The notes beneath the pieces were generated by a model, which ran no database searches, was not told the origin of the DNA, and was given only the letters and a program-made list of their open reading frames with translations. Of a DNA stretch of 64,000 nucleotides, positions 44,071 through 57,431 are shown in pieces. The position numbers and the translations under genes are program-made. Source of the DNA: Charina bottae (Eukaryota > Chordata > Lepidosauria > Squamata > Charinaidae). The stretch spans positions 61,287,501 to 61,351,500 of the forward strand of contig JALMGJ010000001.1 of the NCBI GenBank assembly GCA_023362775.1, written 5' to 3'. Position 1 is the first letter of the stretch, and each line of letters opens with the position of its first letter.

Positions 44071-45276
44071 ACTCTGGAAAAATATGGGACCAGATTTTGA
44101 GAGTTCTTGTTACTAACAGTTAATGTACCTAGCTGGTAATTAATCATTTAACCTATTAGAAAGTAACAACTCTGAAAAGTATTTCTTGCTTTTGGCTAAA
44201 TATGAGACTTTCAGTATTTGGAAATATGATATATCATGTGGAACTAAATAGGTGTAAATATAGTATCTAAATTAAGGCTTGCGACAGAGATGATTTTCAC
44301 ATATTCCCAGTTTAACATGAATAGGGGGGTATTGTTTGTAAGAAGTTTTAGTTCTATGAATATCTTTGTGATCTCTTCCCAGATGTCATTCACAGTTTGT
44401 TCTTCTACTTCAAAATGTACCCTTTAATTATCTGTTCAGATAAGTCCTATTCTAAATCCCTAAATCCAGTTACCATCCCCAAAAGTATTCTAAATAACCT
44501 CTCAGGTACGTTAGTATATTGATCACTTAATGCTTTACTACCATTTGTCAGTAAGAATTAGATTATTTGTGGATCAATATGACAAAAACTAATATGTAAA
44601 TATGCAATTCCAGAATTATAATAAAAAACAGGAAACTTTTATTTCCTTTCAAAATGATTGATATAGTCAAAACAGGCATTCTATAGGTGATTGAGAAAAT
44701 AATTGCATTTATGCAAACATTGTCATGTATATAATGATTTGTTTTCCTTCACAAAAATCAAATAAAGCCATGGAGAGAGTAGGTTTTACCCCTGCAAAGG
44801 GTTGGACACAAAGTCAGTGTAAGCAATTTCTGTTTGGGGATGCTCATATTGCATGCATAGTAAAAATACATTGATGATATCAGAAGACTGACAACAATCA
44901 TATGCTTCAGCTATCATTTCCCCATTCATCATTTAGCATGGACAGTGGTAACCAAAATAGGCTGATGCTATACAGAAAACTTGTGAATGATCAGATTGTC
45001 TTCTCAGATTCACAAAGTTGACCCATACTGGGATAATGCAAAAGACATCACCAAGTTCAATGAATGCAGCTATGACATTCAGGAGATCATCTTCCATGCT
45101 GAGATCACCTTACAAAGCCTCCTAGCTGCTACTTTAAATTACTTCTTTCTACAGAATGTGTATGCAGTTCATTGTAAGTCTGCATATTGTGTTATTTCTC
45201 ACACAGTGCTTTGTACACTGGTCAAAGTACTAGAACAACAGAATTCATTTTCTTAAGTGTACTTTAAATACATGTT
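44071..45276. other. intronic DNA, no feature recognised
   Basis: No repeat recognised. An open frame at 44987-45256 was considered and not accepted. Confidence 0.4.
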
Positions 45277-45515
45277 GAGAACTAGTTTGGTTTAATCGTT
45301 AAGGCACCTGGCTAGAAACCGGGAGAATGTGAGTTCTAGTTACATCTTAGGCACAAAGCTAGCTGGGTGACTTTAGGCCAGTAACTTGCTCTCAGCCCTA
45401 GGAAGGAAGCAGTGGCAAACCACTTCTGAAAATGTTGCTAAGAAAATTGCAGGGACTAGTCCAGGCAGTCACCAGGAGTTGACACTGATTCAAAGGCACT
45501 GAAAAAAAAAAAAAG
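45277..45515 (+). mobile_element. tRNA-derived SINE, second family (diverged)
   Basis: GAGAACTAGTTTGGTTTAAT head, GAGTTCTAGTTACATC, GGGTGACTTTAGGCCAGTAA, GAAAATTGCAGGGACTAGTC and a terminal A run. It ends only 120 bp before a USH2A exon. Confidence 0.8.
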
Positions 45516-45635
45516 ATCAGTTTTATTTTTTTGAAATACTTACATACGTAATCTAAAACTTATAGTTCTAAATCCTATAAGGCATTTGATCATGAAGCTA
45601 TCTTTCTTAAAAATATTTTTTATTTCTTTCTACAG

Positions 45636-45797
45636 CTCCACAAAATGTCCACCCACCCACAGCTGTTTCATTCCCCACATCTTTATGGTTAAGTTGGGCT
45701 CCTCCAAAAACACCAAATGGGGTAATAACACAGTATACTGTATATATGGATGCTCAACAAATTTATACTGGAAATGAAACCAATCTTATTGTCAGAG
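45636..45797 (+). CDS. USH2A: USH2A internal exon, FN3
   Basis: This 162-nt exon lies between TTTCTTTCTACAG and AGAG|gtgagt. It reads APQNVHPPTAVSFPTSLWLS, then WAPPKTPNGVITQYTVYMDA and QQIYTGNETNLIVRG. W (LSWAPP), PNG and the Y pair (TQYTVYMD) mark FN3 strands B and C. The N-x-T in GNETN is a possible glycosylation site. Phase 1 at both ends; the length equals that recalled for human exon 32. It is the last exon seen in the window, so the next intron exceeds 18 kb. Confidence 0.95.
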
Positions 45798-47025
45798 GTG
45801 AGTTGTTTTGGGAGATAATTTACATAATCACCTGATGTTACCATATAGACTTTCACCTAGGTTTGCCTGATTATCCATTCGGAATTAAACTTCAGACAGA
45901 GTCAAGTGTGGGACATATTAGGCCTCTGCTTACACATATTAATTAAGTCTAAACTGAAGGATCTGCTTTTCTCAGATTTAAAAGCAATCCTCATCTAGCA
46001 ATCCTTTTTCCTATTTTATCAGTAAATGACTTATACAGATTAACTTAAATATGGACATATTAAAGTGAGAAATTAAAAGATAAAAGGATTGTATCCCCCT
46101 TTTAGCAGTCATTGGGTGATAAATAGGCATGTGTTAACAAGACCATAAGTGTTCTTTGTCACATATACTTAAAAGGAAACTCAGTTCTCAAAAAAACTTT
46201 AAAAGCCCCTCTCCCACCCCCTCCTCCCTGTAAGTAGCCTAGCTTGACTATTGGCAGAAAATGGAAACAAAAAAATGGAATTTAGAACTGATTGTTCTGG
46301 AAGAGGTCATAGCTAACTATGAGGAACCCTGGAAATGAGTACTCCATACTGCAACATTTTATTGCATGGTCTGTTAAAGCCTTTTTAATAACTTCATTAT
46401 GTGCCTGGATAAGATGATCATCTAAATTGTCAGGGCATACATACCTACATGTCCATCTATGGGGAGCAAGGGAGGCAAAAGGAAACATGTGCATCATGAT
46501 GTCATCACCCAAATGGCACAATTTATGAACTTGCATCAATATCATGAGACAACTGATGCACATAATTGTGTCGTTTGTGCGATGATGCCACTGTGGGTAT
46601 TAAGCTCTTGGTAGAGTATTAAAGCAAATATACAGAGTATTCATGGTTGCTTAAGCAACTTCACTAAACAAAGATATTGTCCAGAGATATTTTTAAATGC
46701 ATTTAGGCATTACAAACTCAACTGGAATTAATGAGTTCATTACTGGTTTAGGCAGACAGTGATTATGAAATTCATTAAGATTGCAGTTCAATACTCACTT
46801 CACTCATGAGTCCCACTGAATTCAATCAGGTTTATTTCAGAGTGGATGTATATAGGGTTGGTCTCTAATGCTACCTAGAGTGGTTGTGATATTGTTGGTT
46901 GGGTAGATATACACTTTTCTATGAAATTGTGGGGTGTATGATGTGTCAGTCCCAAAGAAAACACCCAGCAGCGCAGACCCCCTAGTCACATATAAGTCTG
47001 GTAGGATAGGCACTTAAATGTTTTT
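45798..47025. other. intronic DNA, no feature recognised
   Basis: No exon or confident repeat recognised. Confidence 0.4.
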
Positions 47026-47380
47026 TTTTAATTTATTTATTAAACAGATATATAAGGCTGCCCAACTCACACACAGTGACTCTGGGCAGCTTACAGAATT
47101 AAAAACCATAAAAACACAATAGACACCCCCTGGCAGCAGCAAACACATTCATACCAGCCACTTGATTGGCTCCAAAGCAGCTTGGGGTCCCAGGCCCGTT
47201 GACAGAGCCATGTCTTCAGGGCCTTCCGGAAGAGGAGCAAGGAGGGGGCCAATCTTATATCTGGGGGAATGATGTTCCAAAGGGAGGGGGCCACTACGGA
47301 GAAGGCCCTTTTCCTTGGTGCCACTAGATGTACCTCCCTAACTGAAGGGACCCGCAACATGCTCTGGTTCCACAACTAAC
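47026..47380 (-). mobile_element. LINE 3' fragment (CR1/L3 group, second subfamily)
   Basis: The minus strand reads LRVPSVREVHLVAPRKRAFS, VVAPSLWNIIPPDIR and FRKALKTWLCQRAW. The tail is GCTGCCCAGAGTCACTG-type sequence and ends in TTTA repeats (complement at 47026-47045). The tail resembles that of the element at 62710-64000 more than the gggcggt-tailed copies. Confidence 0.8.
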
Positions 47381-47649
47381 CAATAAACCTCAATTCTCTA
47401 ACATCATTGTACTGAAGTTGTTACCTAGGGAAGTAATGAAATATCTGCCAAATGAAAAACCAAGCTCAAAAACCCCCTACAACCCAACAAAGAGCAATAT
47501 ATACATACATTAATAAAGTAGAGGCCAACCAAATCTTCCCCGTATCGTTTCCAGTGGTTCTCATACTCTAGTCCTGTTCCTTTAAATACAGCCTGATTAG
47601 TCCATTATATTTCTCTTCATGTTGTAAAACACTTCACTAGTGTTTTTTT

Positions 47650-48195
47650 CTCTTTTTTTTGGATAAAGTTTTTATTATTTTTAAAGACAAAGATAAAAAA
47701 CTATAGAAAAACAAAAAAAAACTACAGACAAAAAAGAAAAAAAACACTAAAAGTGTGAAAACACAAGAAAAAAAGACTTTTAGAAAGTTACATATACAAG
47801 TGACTTCCAGCTTTCAATAGTAAGACTATACAGCAATTCCCATAAAGAAACCCTTCCTCTACATCAAACCATGATCACATTATTTCTATAAATCCTTCCA
47901 TTAACACATATACAAATTGCTCTTTCCCCTTACATAAAAAAGAATATATACCTCTCTCCTGGACTTTAGGAAAAACTTGACCTGGCTATGTCACCAGGCA
48001 TGGGGAGGGGAGGGGAATAGCCAGTCTTGGGGTTGGCTGGCCCCTTAGATCTGTCCCGACCAGCCTTGTTGGTCATTGGAATAAGATCTACCACTTTTGG
48101 ATCAAATTGTATGATGCTGTATATATGTATATATATGTGTGTGTGTTTGTGTGTGTGTGTCTGTGTGTGTGTATGTATGTGTGTGTATGTATGTA

Positions 48196-48250
<55 letters not shown>

Positions 48251-48371
48251 GTAATTTTATATTGTTTATTATTAATATTTATTGTTTTAATTGTTTTGAA
48301 TTTGTTGTGAACCGCCCAGGGTCCCTCCTTGTGGGGGAAATGGGCGGGATATAAATGTAATAAATAAATAA

Positions 48372-48406
<35 letters not shown>

Positions 48407-49921
48407 TACTACTATTCTATATACTTCTGTCTACGCAATAAGCATCAAATTGTAAAAACAAATAAATTGTCTGCCTTTATAATAAACAATCTTAACCCTT
48501 TAAGTTTTACAAATCTATAATCCTATAAATCCTAATCCAAACCATAAAAAAAGAAAAAAAAATCATATTAGCCTCATTATCAATCTAATTAAATATTCTT
48601 AATTTTTATGAATTGTCTGCCTTTATAGTTAACAATCTTAACCCTATTATGCCTAAAAACAGTATAAAATATTATTATAACTTGTCAATACCTTTTAAGT
48701 CTTACAAATAAAAAATCCTGTAAATTATGTTAACCTCATTAGCAGTCCAATTAAATATTCTTAATTTTTTACCCCTCCTCAAAATATACCAGGCCATTTA
48801 AATATTTCACCATTACACCAAAAGCATTTTTTACAAAGATCCAACAACCCCACAACCCCCAAAGATATAAACTTTCCAGCAAAAGAGAAAAAAAACTCCC
48901 ATATAACATATTCTTCTTTCCCATAACATTGATTCAGATAGTCATAACATTTCTCCAGCATGGCAGTTCCTTGTGCAATCTTAAACAATCGTTTTAACCC
49001 CCTAAACACCAATCCAGAATCTACAGCTGGGAATACTTCAATCTCCCTCACAGCAGTAATATCATCTTTTCCAGCTTCTTCCATCACAATATTTTCATAC
49101 AGTTGATCCATTTTAGCCAGAATCTCATCTTGAATGTCCCAAACGGTCTGCAAAATAACTTGAAAAAATCTCTTTTTGCTGACAACAAAATGCTATGAAG
49201 TCTTCTTTAAAATCTTTTTTAAAATCTTCCATAGTTCAAACACTAAATTATGGCACCCCCTAAATAGTTAACTCACAGAAATAAAGGTTAGTGAATTAAT
49301 CCAAAATTAACAAAGAAAAATATACTAGCAGACAACCCAAAGAAAGTAAACAGAAAGCCAAGAGTTTAAAATAAGAAATCAAAAGCAACGTGTAGGAAAA
49401 CACTCCGTCCTTCAAATTCAGCACCAAAGATAGCAACGGAAAGGCGATCTTACAGTTTCAGCCCTCAATACAATCCAGATGGGAAAACAAGGCAGAACTT
49501 TTTTTTTTATAGTTAAAAATCTCCAAAAATAACTATATTCACCAAGACATTCCGCTTTTTCTTACTATAAAAAGCTTCTCTTAGGGTACAAAACTTAAAA
49601 AACAAATTGGGTGCTTAAGAAATGGGAAGGCAGGACTTACTTCCCCTTTAAGGGGTTGCATGCGTGGCTCAGAAAGAGATGGAATCCCAGCCTTCCGGTG
49701 AAGTCTTACCGCTCGGTCGCAGACACTGTCCACGATCTCCTGGCTGCAACTCACCGTCTGGAGAACAAATGGGTCGATTCTCAGCATTTTCCTTAATCCA
49801 GAATAACACTTGGGGCTACAGAAAAACCTGCCTGTGCCCCAAAAAAACTGCCACACTGCCAACTCTGCCCACAGAGCTCGCAGGCAAGGTTGTTCAGTCC
49901 GCCATTTCCCACCGGAAGTCC
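47650..49921 (-). mobile_element. full-length L1-like non-autonomous element without ORF2, copy B
   Basis: The 5' end is at 49921: GGACTTCCGGTGGGAAATGG, then CGGACTGAAC, matching copy A. An ATG at 49232 starts MEDFKKDFKEDF. After a +1 shift a frame continues with VWDIQDEILAKMDQLYENIV and GLKRLFKIAQGTAMLEKCYD to about 48779. The 3' end is T-rich and closes AATAAAAACTTTATCC plus about 8 A (complement at 47650-47680). The target duplication TCACTAGTGTTTTTTT lies at 47634-47649 and 49922-49937. Without the LINE at 47958-48404 it is about 1.83 kb, close to copy A. No RT or endonuclease is present. Confidence 0.75.
47958..48404 (+). mobile_element. CR1/L3-type LINE 3' end with (TG)n, inserted in L1-like copy B
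   Basis: It starts with the end of ORF2 (TFRKNLTWLCHQA-equivalent, then WGWLAP) and ends GAACCGCCCAGGGTCCCTCC...GGGCGGGATATAAATG, (AAAT)n and (AC)n. A TG/TATG/TA array fills 48130-48252. The L1-like sequence resumes at about 48405, matching copy A across the junction. Confidence 0.75.
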
Positions 49922-49984
49922 TCACTAGTGTTTTTTTTCAAGTTAGGGTGTACTCAACATCTATTTACGTGTGTGTTTATTTAA

Positions 49985-50235
49985 AATGCTTTTATTATTT
50001 ATTTATTTATTTTTCAACTTCTATCACCGCACCATCTCCCCCAAAGGGGTTTACAAATACAACAATTAAAATTTATAAATATAACTAAATATAAAAACAT
50101 ACAATTCAATAAACATTACAATTACTAATAAGTTAAATATAAAATCCAATGGGCGATAAGATGGAATTTTAAAAGGGCTCTATGGCACCAGCCATCCCGA
50201 AGAGGAACTATTCCCATTCCCATCCCAAGCGATTT
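49985..50235 (-). mobile_element. CR1/L3-type LINE 3' fragment
   Basis: (TTTA)n is followed by the complement of the family tail (CACCGCACCATCTCCCCCAA) and the last ORF2 codons (AGAGGAACTATTCCCATTCC). Truncated at about 50235. Confidence 0.75.
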
Positions 50236-51177
50236 TATTACAAATGCTTCAGTCAGCTGACTTCAAGTGGCTTACAGCAACAATATGTAATATGTAAAAT
50301 TGCAAGAATTAACAAATTATCAAAAATATCAAATAAATGCAATCAACATAAACCATAACATACAGTCATAAAATCTGTGATGCCTTAGAACAACCAAATT
50401 CATCCCAAGTTCAAGTACATCTTCCATTTTCACTAGAGTCTCCAATCATACATTGAAAGTGCCATGTTTTTAAAAGCTTTCTAAATATTAAAAGTGAGAG
50501 GGCAGTTCATGTTTCTGGTCAGAGGGTTGGTGCCCCCCAAATATTTTTCTATCCACTTAAAACAGGGTTATTAGAATTAGGCATGTTTATTATGAAATCC
50601 AGTTACCAAGGTAGAGTGAAGAACTGCTGATTCTGATGGATGATAAGCAGTTACAATAGATTTTCAATGGACTATACCTATATTGGCTTTTTACCTCCAC
50701 TCAGTCCTTTATTTCCTTATGCAGTTAAGCTATTCCTTCTCTTCATCTCTTCCTCTGGAGGTGGCCATTATACCAAGGAAAGAAAGAATACAGTGCAGAT
50801 GTCTCAGTATAATCCTATGAAGGTGCAGAGTGTTTTCCTATCTCCTGTATTATAAGAAGAGGTTAAAAAGGTTGGAATGATCAAATCATACTGAAATTCA
50901 CAATGATTTAACTTCATAAGCATCCCAATATCCTATCAATTTCCCTGAAGCTAAAGATAAAACTTATATAATCTTTGCAGACAATCATTTTCTCTGTTTT
51001 CACCACTAGAAATCTTACAGTTCAAAGAACCTTACTTTTAAATCAGGTTGGTATACAGTATATCACATGCATCATTAGCTGTGCATGTATGGACCACAGT
51101 TCAAAAACTTACACCATAGCATGCAATTGTATATCTATTTTTAAAGTTAGAGACATTGCATACAATGTCAGGTAGCA
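50236..51177. other. intronic DNA, possibly an old LINE remnant
   Basis: The words GCTGACTTCAAGTGGCTTACA near 50262 look like an old LINE or SINE tail, but I cannot classify it. Nothing else seen. Confidence 0.3.
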
Positions 51178-51187
51178 ATACAACTAT

Positions 51188-51321
51188 TTGTTGTTTATTC
51201 GTTCAGTCGCTTCCGACTCTTCGTGACTTCATGGACCAGCCCACGCCAGAGCTTCCTGTCGGCCGTCACCATCCTCAGCTCCCCCACGGTTGAGTCCGTC
51301 ACCTCCAGAATATCATCCATT
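51188..51321 (-). mobile_element. BovB LINE 3' fragment, very short
   Basis: 134 bp matching the 3' end of the copy at 43842 (CGCTTCCGACTCTTCGTGAC and CACCTCCAGAATATCATCC). Target duplication ATACAACTAT at 51178-51187 and 51322-51331. Confidence 0.9.
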
Positions 51322-51331
51322 ATACAACTAT

Positions 51332-52620
51332 ACACATACCCAAACAGGCAGCCCATGTTATTATGCTAGCAAAATTCTTAAAATGTTAAGATTGTCTTCT
51401 TTAAAGCTATTTCAAAGTGCTTAAGGATTTGAAAAGAGGGCAGAACTGTTGGGTAATCATTAATGAATCCAGCAAGACTTCAGAGATTGAGGAGTCCATG
51501 GCATCATACATTCTGGACTCTCCTATATCTCCTGCCTCCCTTGTCCCAACATGCTCTTGTTTGCTCACTCTTTTCTGGTAAGTAGAAAAACGAGGCATAA
51601 CATTTTAAGCACTGGGGCAGGAGTGTTGAAGGGTCATCAGTGCATGCCAACTCTACTTGTGAGTGATGTGGGGTGGCTGTAGGATTCTTAACCTCTACAG
51701 GGAATTCAGGCCTTAGCAGTATAACCGCAGGCATGTAGTATTTCCAAAAAACAGAATCAGAGAAAATCCTCAGATTATTACAGAATAATCCAGTTTCACA
51801 AAAACTCTTATTCCCTGGATTCAATAGGTTGCAGTTTTATTCCTGTTTATCCTTTGACATAGCAGATCTTATGAGTTAAAACATGACCTGGAATAATCAG
51901 AGTCCTTTTGGAATTGGGCCAATCTACTTGAGACAATTTTACAAAGGCTTGGTTTGTAACAGCCAATCAGGGAAACTATTGTCACAATGCCTTTCATGCA
52001 GAAAAAAGAAATTTCAACCTAAGCATTCTAAAGTTTTAAGCAGTTAACAATACAATCCTGTATATGTTTTCGTGTGTGATAAATATGCTTAAATCTTCAG
52101 ACTACAGCCTAATTGGATTATACTCCACACTTTAATCTCATGGAAATTCAGAAATTCCTCTAAAACCCTTGCAGAGCGTTCAAAATTGACTTAGCAATAG
52201 AGATTAAGCAGCCTGAGTGGTGTGAGGTGAGAGTCTGAATATTCTTTTGTCAAGTGAATCACAAAGGAAATTAAACTTGCTTTGCATACATGGCAGACAG
52301 GCAAGGTTAAGTTGATCAGACCTTTGAAATCTTGGCAGTAGAATGCTTTTTTATTGCAAGAACCTAGGCAAGCTGAATGATGGCATTCGCAAGGCTGGCT
52401 TTACATTAGAGGTGTCTTCAGCAGAATATTTCCACAATTATGGCTCCTAGCCAGGAGGTTACCTAGTGGTAGCAGCTGATTCAATTTTTAATTTTCCTTG
52501 GTGCTGCATTGGATCACCAATTCAGGCATTTGGCCCAAGGCAAGCATCTGCACTGAATCTTGCCAAGGGGCTGTTTTCTTGGCAGCTGCTGCTGTGTGCC
52601 AGATAGTGACGCTGGGTGTC
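51332..52620. other. intronic DNA, no feature recognised
   Basis: No exon or repeat recognised. Confidence 0.4.
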
Positions 52621-52680
52621 TGCTGTTTATTATTTATTATTTAAATTTGTATTACCGCCCATCTCCCCCAAAGTGGATGC
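52621..52680 (-). mobile_element. LINE 3'-tail fragment
   Basis: TTATTATTTAAATTTGTATT followed by ACCGCCCATCTCCCCCAAAG, the complement of the CR1/L3-type tail. Confidence 0.6.
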
Positions 52681-52757
52681 TGTTGGTAGCTGCTCACACA
52701 ACTCCATCCCCCACCCCCAGTCCAACAACACAGAAAGCTGCCTCTCACTTAATACAG

Positions 52758-53090
52758 CAGAGCTTTCCAAACTTTTCATGTTGGTGACACACTTTTTAGA
52801 TATGCATCATTTCGTGACACACTCTTACAGCAGGGCACAAGGCAGGCACTAGGACCTGCGTGGAATCCTGTGAGGACCTCACAGCAGGTTTGGAGGCAGC
52901 AAGGCACAAGGCAGGCACTAGGACCTGCATGGAATCCTGGCAGGGCAGGTTTGGAGGCAGCAAGGCAGAAGGCAGGCACTAGGACCTGCGCGGAATCCGG
53001 GCAGGGCTCGGAGGCAGCAGCAGCTGCGACACACCCAGACACTGCAGCTGACACACTAACGTGTCCCGACACACAGTTTGGAAAGCTCTG
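52758..53090. mobile_element. hAT-like MITE, copy 2, with tandem-repeat interior
   Basis: Perfect 15-16 bp terminal inverted repeats: CAGAGCTTTCCAAACT and AGTTTGGAAAGCTCTG. Flanks TAATACAG (52750-52757) and CAATACAG (53091-53098) form an 8-bp target duplication with one change. Inside are GTGACACAC motifs as in copy 1. The centre has three repeats of about 60 bp with GGCAGGCACTAGGACCTGC (52850-53000). No transposase. Confidence 0.72.
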
Positions 53091-53098
53091 CAATACAG

Positions 53099-56000
53099 CT
53101 TAATTCAGTTAGTTGCCCTGACTTAGTATCCCAGTTTTTCTGATTGGTCCTAAACTGACCACAATTTAGCTTGTTGAACAAGATGCAGTCCATTTTCTGC
53201 TTATGCAAGTCTTTAAACATGTAGCATTTCTGCATTTGTAGTTGATATGGAGCACTTTACAATACATTCAGTTAAAATTTCTTGCCAGGCACATCCCATA
53301 AGCTACTAGTGTGGTGGGTCACTTCTGACACTGAAAAATGAGTCCAGTTAGAGAACCCCCTGAAGGCTCTTGATGTATACTATAATAAATAGTGCACACT
53401 TTAAGTCAAACTTTTTCATTCTGTATTCAAAGGTAATGGATTTTCAGTAACCATAGTAACCTTGGTTTATTTCTAGATAAATACATGAGGTATATACATT
53501 TTGGTTTTATTTTTGAATATAAACTACCACATTATGTATTGCTAATAATATGAGAAATAGGATATAGGGTCACATAATGACAGTTTAAACTAGTATGCAT
53601 TTTTCTTCTGCAAAAAATAAATATTTATCAAATGTATAGGTGCAATTAATATTCCCCCCTCCAGGCTTTTCTATATTCTTGTAGAATCATTAATCTTCTT
53701 CTTTGCAAGACCCCCATCAATCTTTTCTGCGTGTGCGTGTTCATGTGCCTTCTGTCCCATGTCTTCTACAAATATGGAAGCAAAGCTGGTTGTAATTTTA
53801 TTATTTAAAATAATAATAATGCCTATAGTCACAGCTGTATTTTCTGGTCAGATCCAATCAAATTTGCCATGTTCAAGTCTCTGTATTTGGTGGTGGAGGT
53901 CAGAGGCAGGAGTAGGTTTTGTTGTAGACTGTCCATTCTACTGTCTACCAATCTTCCTGCCTAAATTTCAGGTGTGGTGCTGAGAACCACAAGCCACTTG
54001 GTCCTGGTGAAGTTTCGGGTCCAGGATGCAACTCAGGATTTCGTGGACTTCTTTCAATTCATTTCTTATTCAAACTTATGGGTGAATGAACTTTGGCCTT
54101 AATCTCTATTTGAATGGACCATGGGAAGGGATATTATTGATTCCACTGTCATATCAAAACTTGGATTGTTTGCTGTATTCCATCTCTGCAGGGGTGGAGG
54201 AAGAAGAATGTTGATAGTCCTCCCAGAAGACAGATAGAGCCAAAAGTTTCTTGAAGGCTCTGGGAAATGTTTTTGCAGTTTTGGCTGGCAGCCCTGCTGA
54301 GGTTAACTAGTTAGTTAACTACCAGAATTGGGAATGACTAGAGATATTGATGCCACTCCTTCTTAGAAATGCTACTGGCTAACTAATGAAGTTAGTTAAG
54401 CTCCACGTGTTCTAATAAATAAGAGATGTTAAATAGCCAAGTCATATACTAGGGTGTAGCTTGAATATAACCCATTTCAGAGGTTTCTGTATGGAACTGA
54501 TGGTAGTGAATAATACTACTATTTCTCATTGTTTCCACACCATGGAGGCCAGATATATTTGTGCATTGCCTTATAAATATCCTAAAGGCAACCAAGGAAT
54601 AAATCTTAAAGTCATTACATGGAAGCATATTTTTTTTAATCTTAGAGGTAGAGAAAAACCAGAGAACTGATTAAAAATGTGGGAATTTTTTGGGTTTTTT
54701 GTGGTAATTGTTCATTGTATAACCATAGAGTTTATAGAACTTGTTGAATGACTCTAGTCACAGGATTCACCAAACTTAAATAATTCTGGAGTGGAGATTA
54801 TGAGTGGAATTTTGAGTGGAAATGCTCTATATGACTAGGCTGATCCCGCTTGGCATTTTCCATAACCATTATAGGGTCTGGACAAAGCCACAGTGAGAAA
54901 TGGAAGGCAATGAGTGTTTCCAGTACCTTAAAGCCTGGTTGGTCTAATTAGAGGGCATGTCCAGAATCCATCACATACAAAATTTTAAAAATACTTAAAC
55001 TGGTAAAAGATAATTAACTGTTGGCAATTGGCCAGTGTCTCAGAACTGTCTCAGAGATATCATAAATAAGATTGGTCAAGTCATGCTTTATTTTTTTAAG
55101 CCATGAAGTCCACAGCAATTCACTTTCATCAGGATGAAGACGTGGTTTTCTCTTGACTCACTGTTTTTTTCTATTTATGTCTGCATACTTTGTGTCACAA
55201 AGTACTTTACTGGGCTGATTAAATAATAACACTATTCTTAAATTATGAATCCAGATGTTTATTTACATGCCATCACATGCATTTGCTTGGAATGGCATAA
55301 GAAGAAATCAAAACCAGCAATCTGGAGCTGCATTTACACTGAGCTTCTCCAGTAAGGGAATTTAGTATTTGCAATCATGGCATCAATAGAACAGTAATGA
55401 ACTCTGTCTTCTGCTACTTCAAGATAGCCATCTAGAAAGATTAAATTTATGTCTTACTTAATCTGATGTTTTCTTTGCATAGTTCAATTTATGTTCACTT
55501 AATTTGAGTGCTTCTGCACGAGTTAATAGTTTTTATAATGCATCATCTTTAACTAGAACCAAATGTACATGGCAAGGCTATATAAGGACTATGGGTATAT
55601 CTGTCCCATAAAATGTTAACAATTTTGGAAGCTAAACTGCAGTTGATGTAATTATAATGGGACATAATGAGAAGCAAAATGAACTTAAAGTATTATAATC
55701 TTTCTGTAAACAGGCAGTGATGCATAAGAAAAAAATTAAACCAGTATAACACACTATAACTTTTTGATATGCCAAATGTTCTGAATTTGGATTTCAAAAA
55801 TTTAGGCATAGTTTAGAAGATTAGAGCAGATTTGCAACAAAAGCATTTTTCTACAACACTATCCTCTTCTCAGCTACAATGCAGTTGGGCTACATTATGT
55901 TTTTAAAACAGCAGCCTTCCATGCAAAACATTTTTGAGTCAGATTTATGACAGACTATAATATTTTCAAAGAAATGCTTCTGACTGTATTTTAAGATATT

Positions 56001-57430
56001 GGTCTGAGTTAAAGAGCTCTTTGCACCAAGTAGCTGTTTCTGCACAACATGCTAACTTGGTTTATTGAACCATAGTTTGATGAATTAACCAGATGGCTTG
56101 TTCACACAAGATGACAGATTTGTGAACCACATTTTAGGCTAGTGTTCAGCCAGCATGTCAGTGATTAAATATGATTAAAATCAAATTAGAATGTTGTTTG
56201 GGTTCAGATTTAAACTTATATGTTTAACCGTCACCGAGCCCATCAAAACACAACATCGGCACACATCATATGTGGCAAGGAACAGGTTTATGAAAGATGG
56301 CAGCTAAGAAATGCTCCACACGATTAGCAGGTACTAAGGAATAAAAAGAGCAAACACCAAAGGATAACTATATTTTAGTTTGGGTTTGTTTGGGGAAGTA
56401 TAAATTAGGTAAAATTTTCTCTAAAATGCAGACTGACTCATTTTGATCCCACTGTCCCTAAAGAGGAAAAATAAAGCCAAAGTATGAGAGCAGGCATAGA
56501 TTTAATCTGCACTCATCCCAATTTTTTCTTAAATAATGGACTGATTTTGAGATCCATCCATTAAAACAAACCATAGTTTGGTAAAATAAAAATTAAAAAT
56601 CAGATGAATCATAAGGCTACACATAACATGAAGTTTCAGTGTCAGATCATTAATACTGAAGAGAGTTTCACTGGGACAATTGAGAAATGAAGACACGTTT
56701 TTCTTAGGACATTTGAATATGTCTTTGTCTTAGTATTGGCATGCTCAGTTTTAAAATGAGAAAGAATATAAAGGGAAGCAAAATAAATTAGACATTGATA
56801 TAAGAGCCTGTTGCTGTCTGTTGCAGTCTCATAGATCTAGTGACTTAATAGAAACAGAAAATGGCCCAGGTTCTCAGCAGAAACGGCTAGCTCTTCCAAT
56901 GGCTTCAAGGGTGATTTGTGTCCTTCAGCCGTAAGTGGAAACTTCCATATAATGTGTAATATTATTCCCCATGTGCCTCACAGGAGAATACTGTTAAATG
57001 TTAAATCTTAGGACAGTAATAAACTGCATTGCTTTTGGGGCTCTCCTGCATCTGCTGGTTGTGTTGCCATAATTCATTACCATCCTGGACCAGGTAGAAT
57101 CCCTAGTGCAGCTGGTGCATTTGATGTGATACACCTGTAAAGCTCGGTTACAGCCCTGGGGTTAACAGCCAAGCAACAATAATTATCGTGCTATATAGGT
57201 CACCGTTTTTGTAATATCCATAATGTGCTCTTTTAGACCGCTGGCATCATTCAAATACAGTTTTTCAGCTGCAGTTTACATTGCCACCCGTTCATACCAA
57301 ATTCTCCATCAATGTATTTGCTACTGACAGTATTTCTAGGATCATGTGAACCAATTAACACAGGATGAGAGATTAAATTCTGAAACTCTTCCCCAACCCT
57401 TTTCAACATCTCCAGCCTAAGGTAGAATTA
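53099..57430. other. intronic DNA, no feature recognised
   Basis: More than 4 kb with neither an exon nor a mobile element I can name. It is the longest such stretch in the window. Confidence 0.4.
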
Positions 57431-57431
57431 G

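Noticed and set aside
44987..45256. Possible exon with an AG before and GT after (DPYWDNAKDITKFN-like frame)
   Set aside because: It does not continue usherin, is out of order relative to exons at 40178 and 45636, and matches no domain I know.
48027..48405. Cys/Val- and His/Thr-rich frames
   Set aside because: They are a translation of TG/CA microsatellite in both directions.
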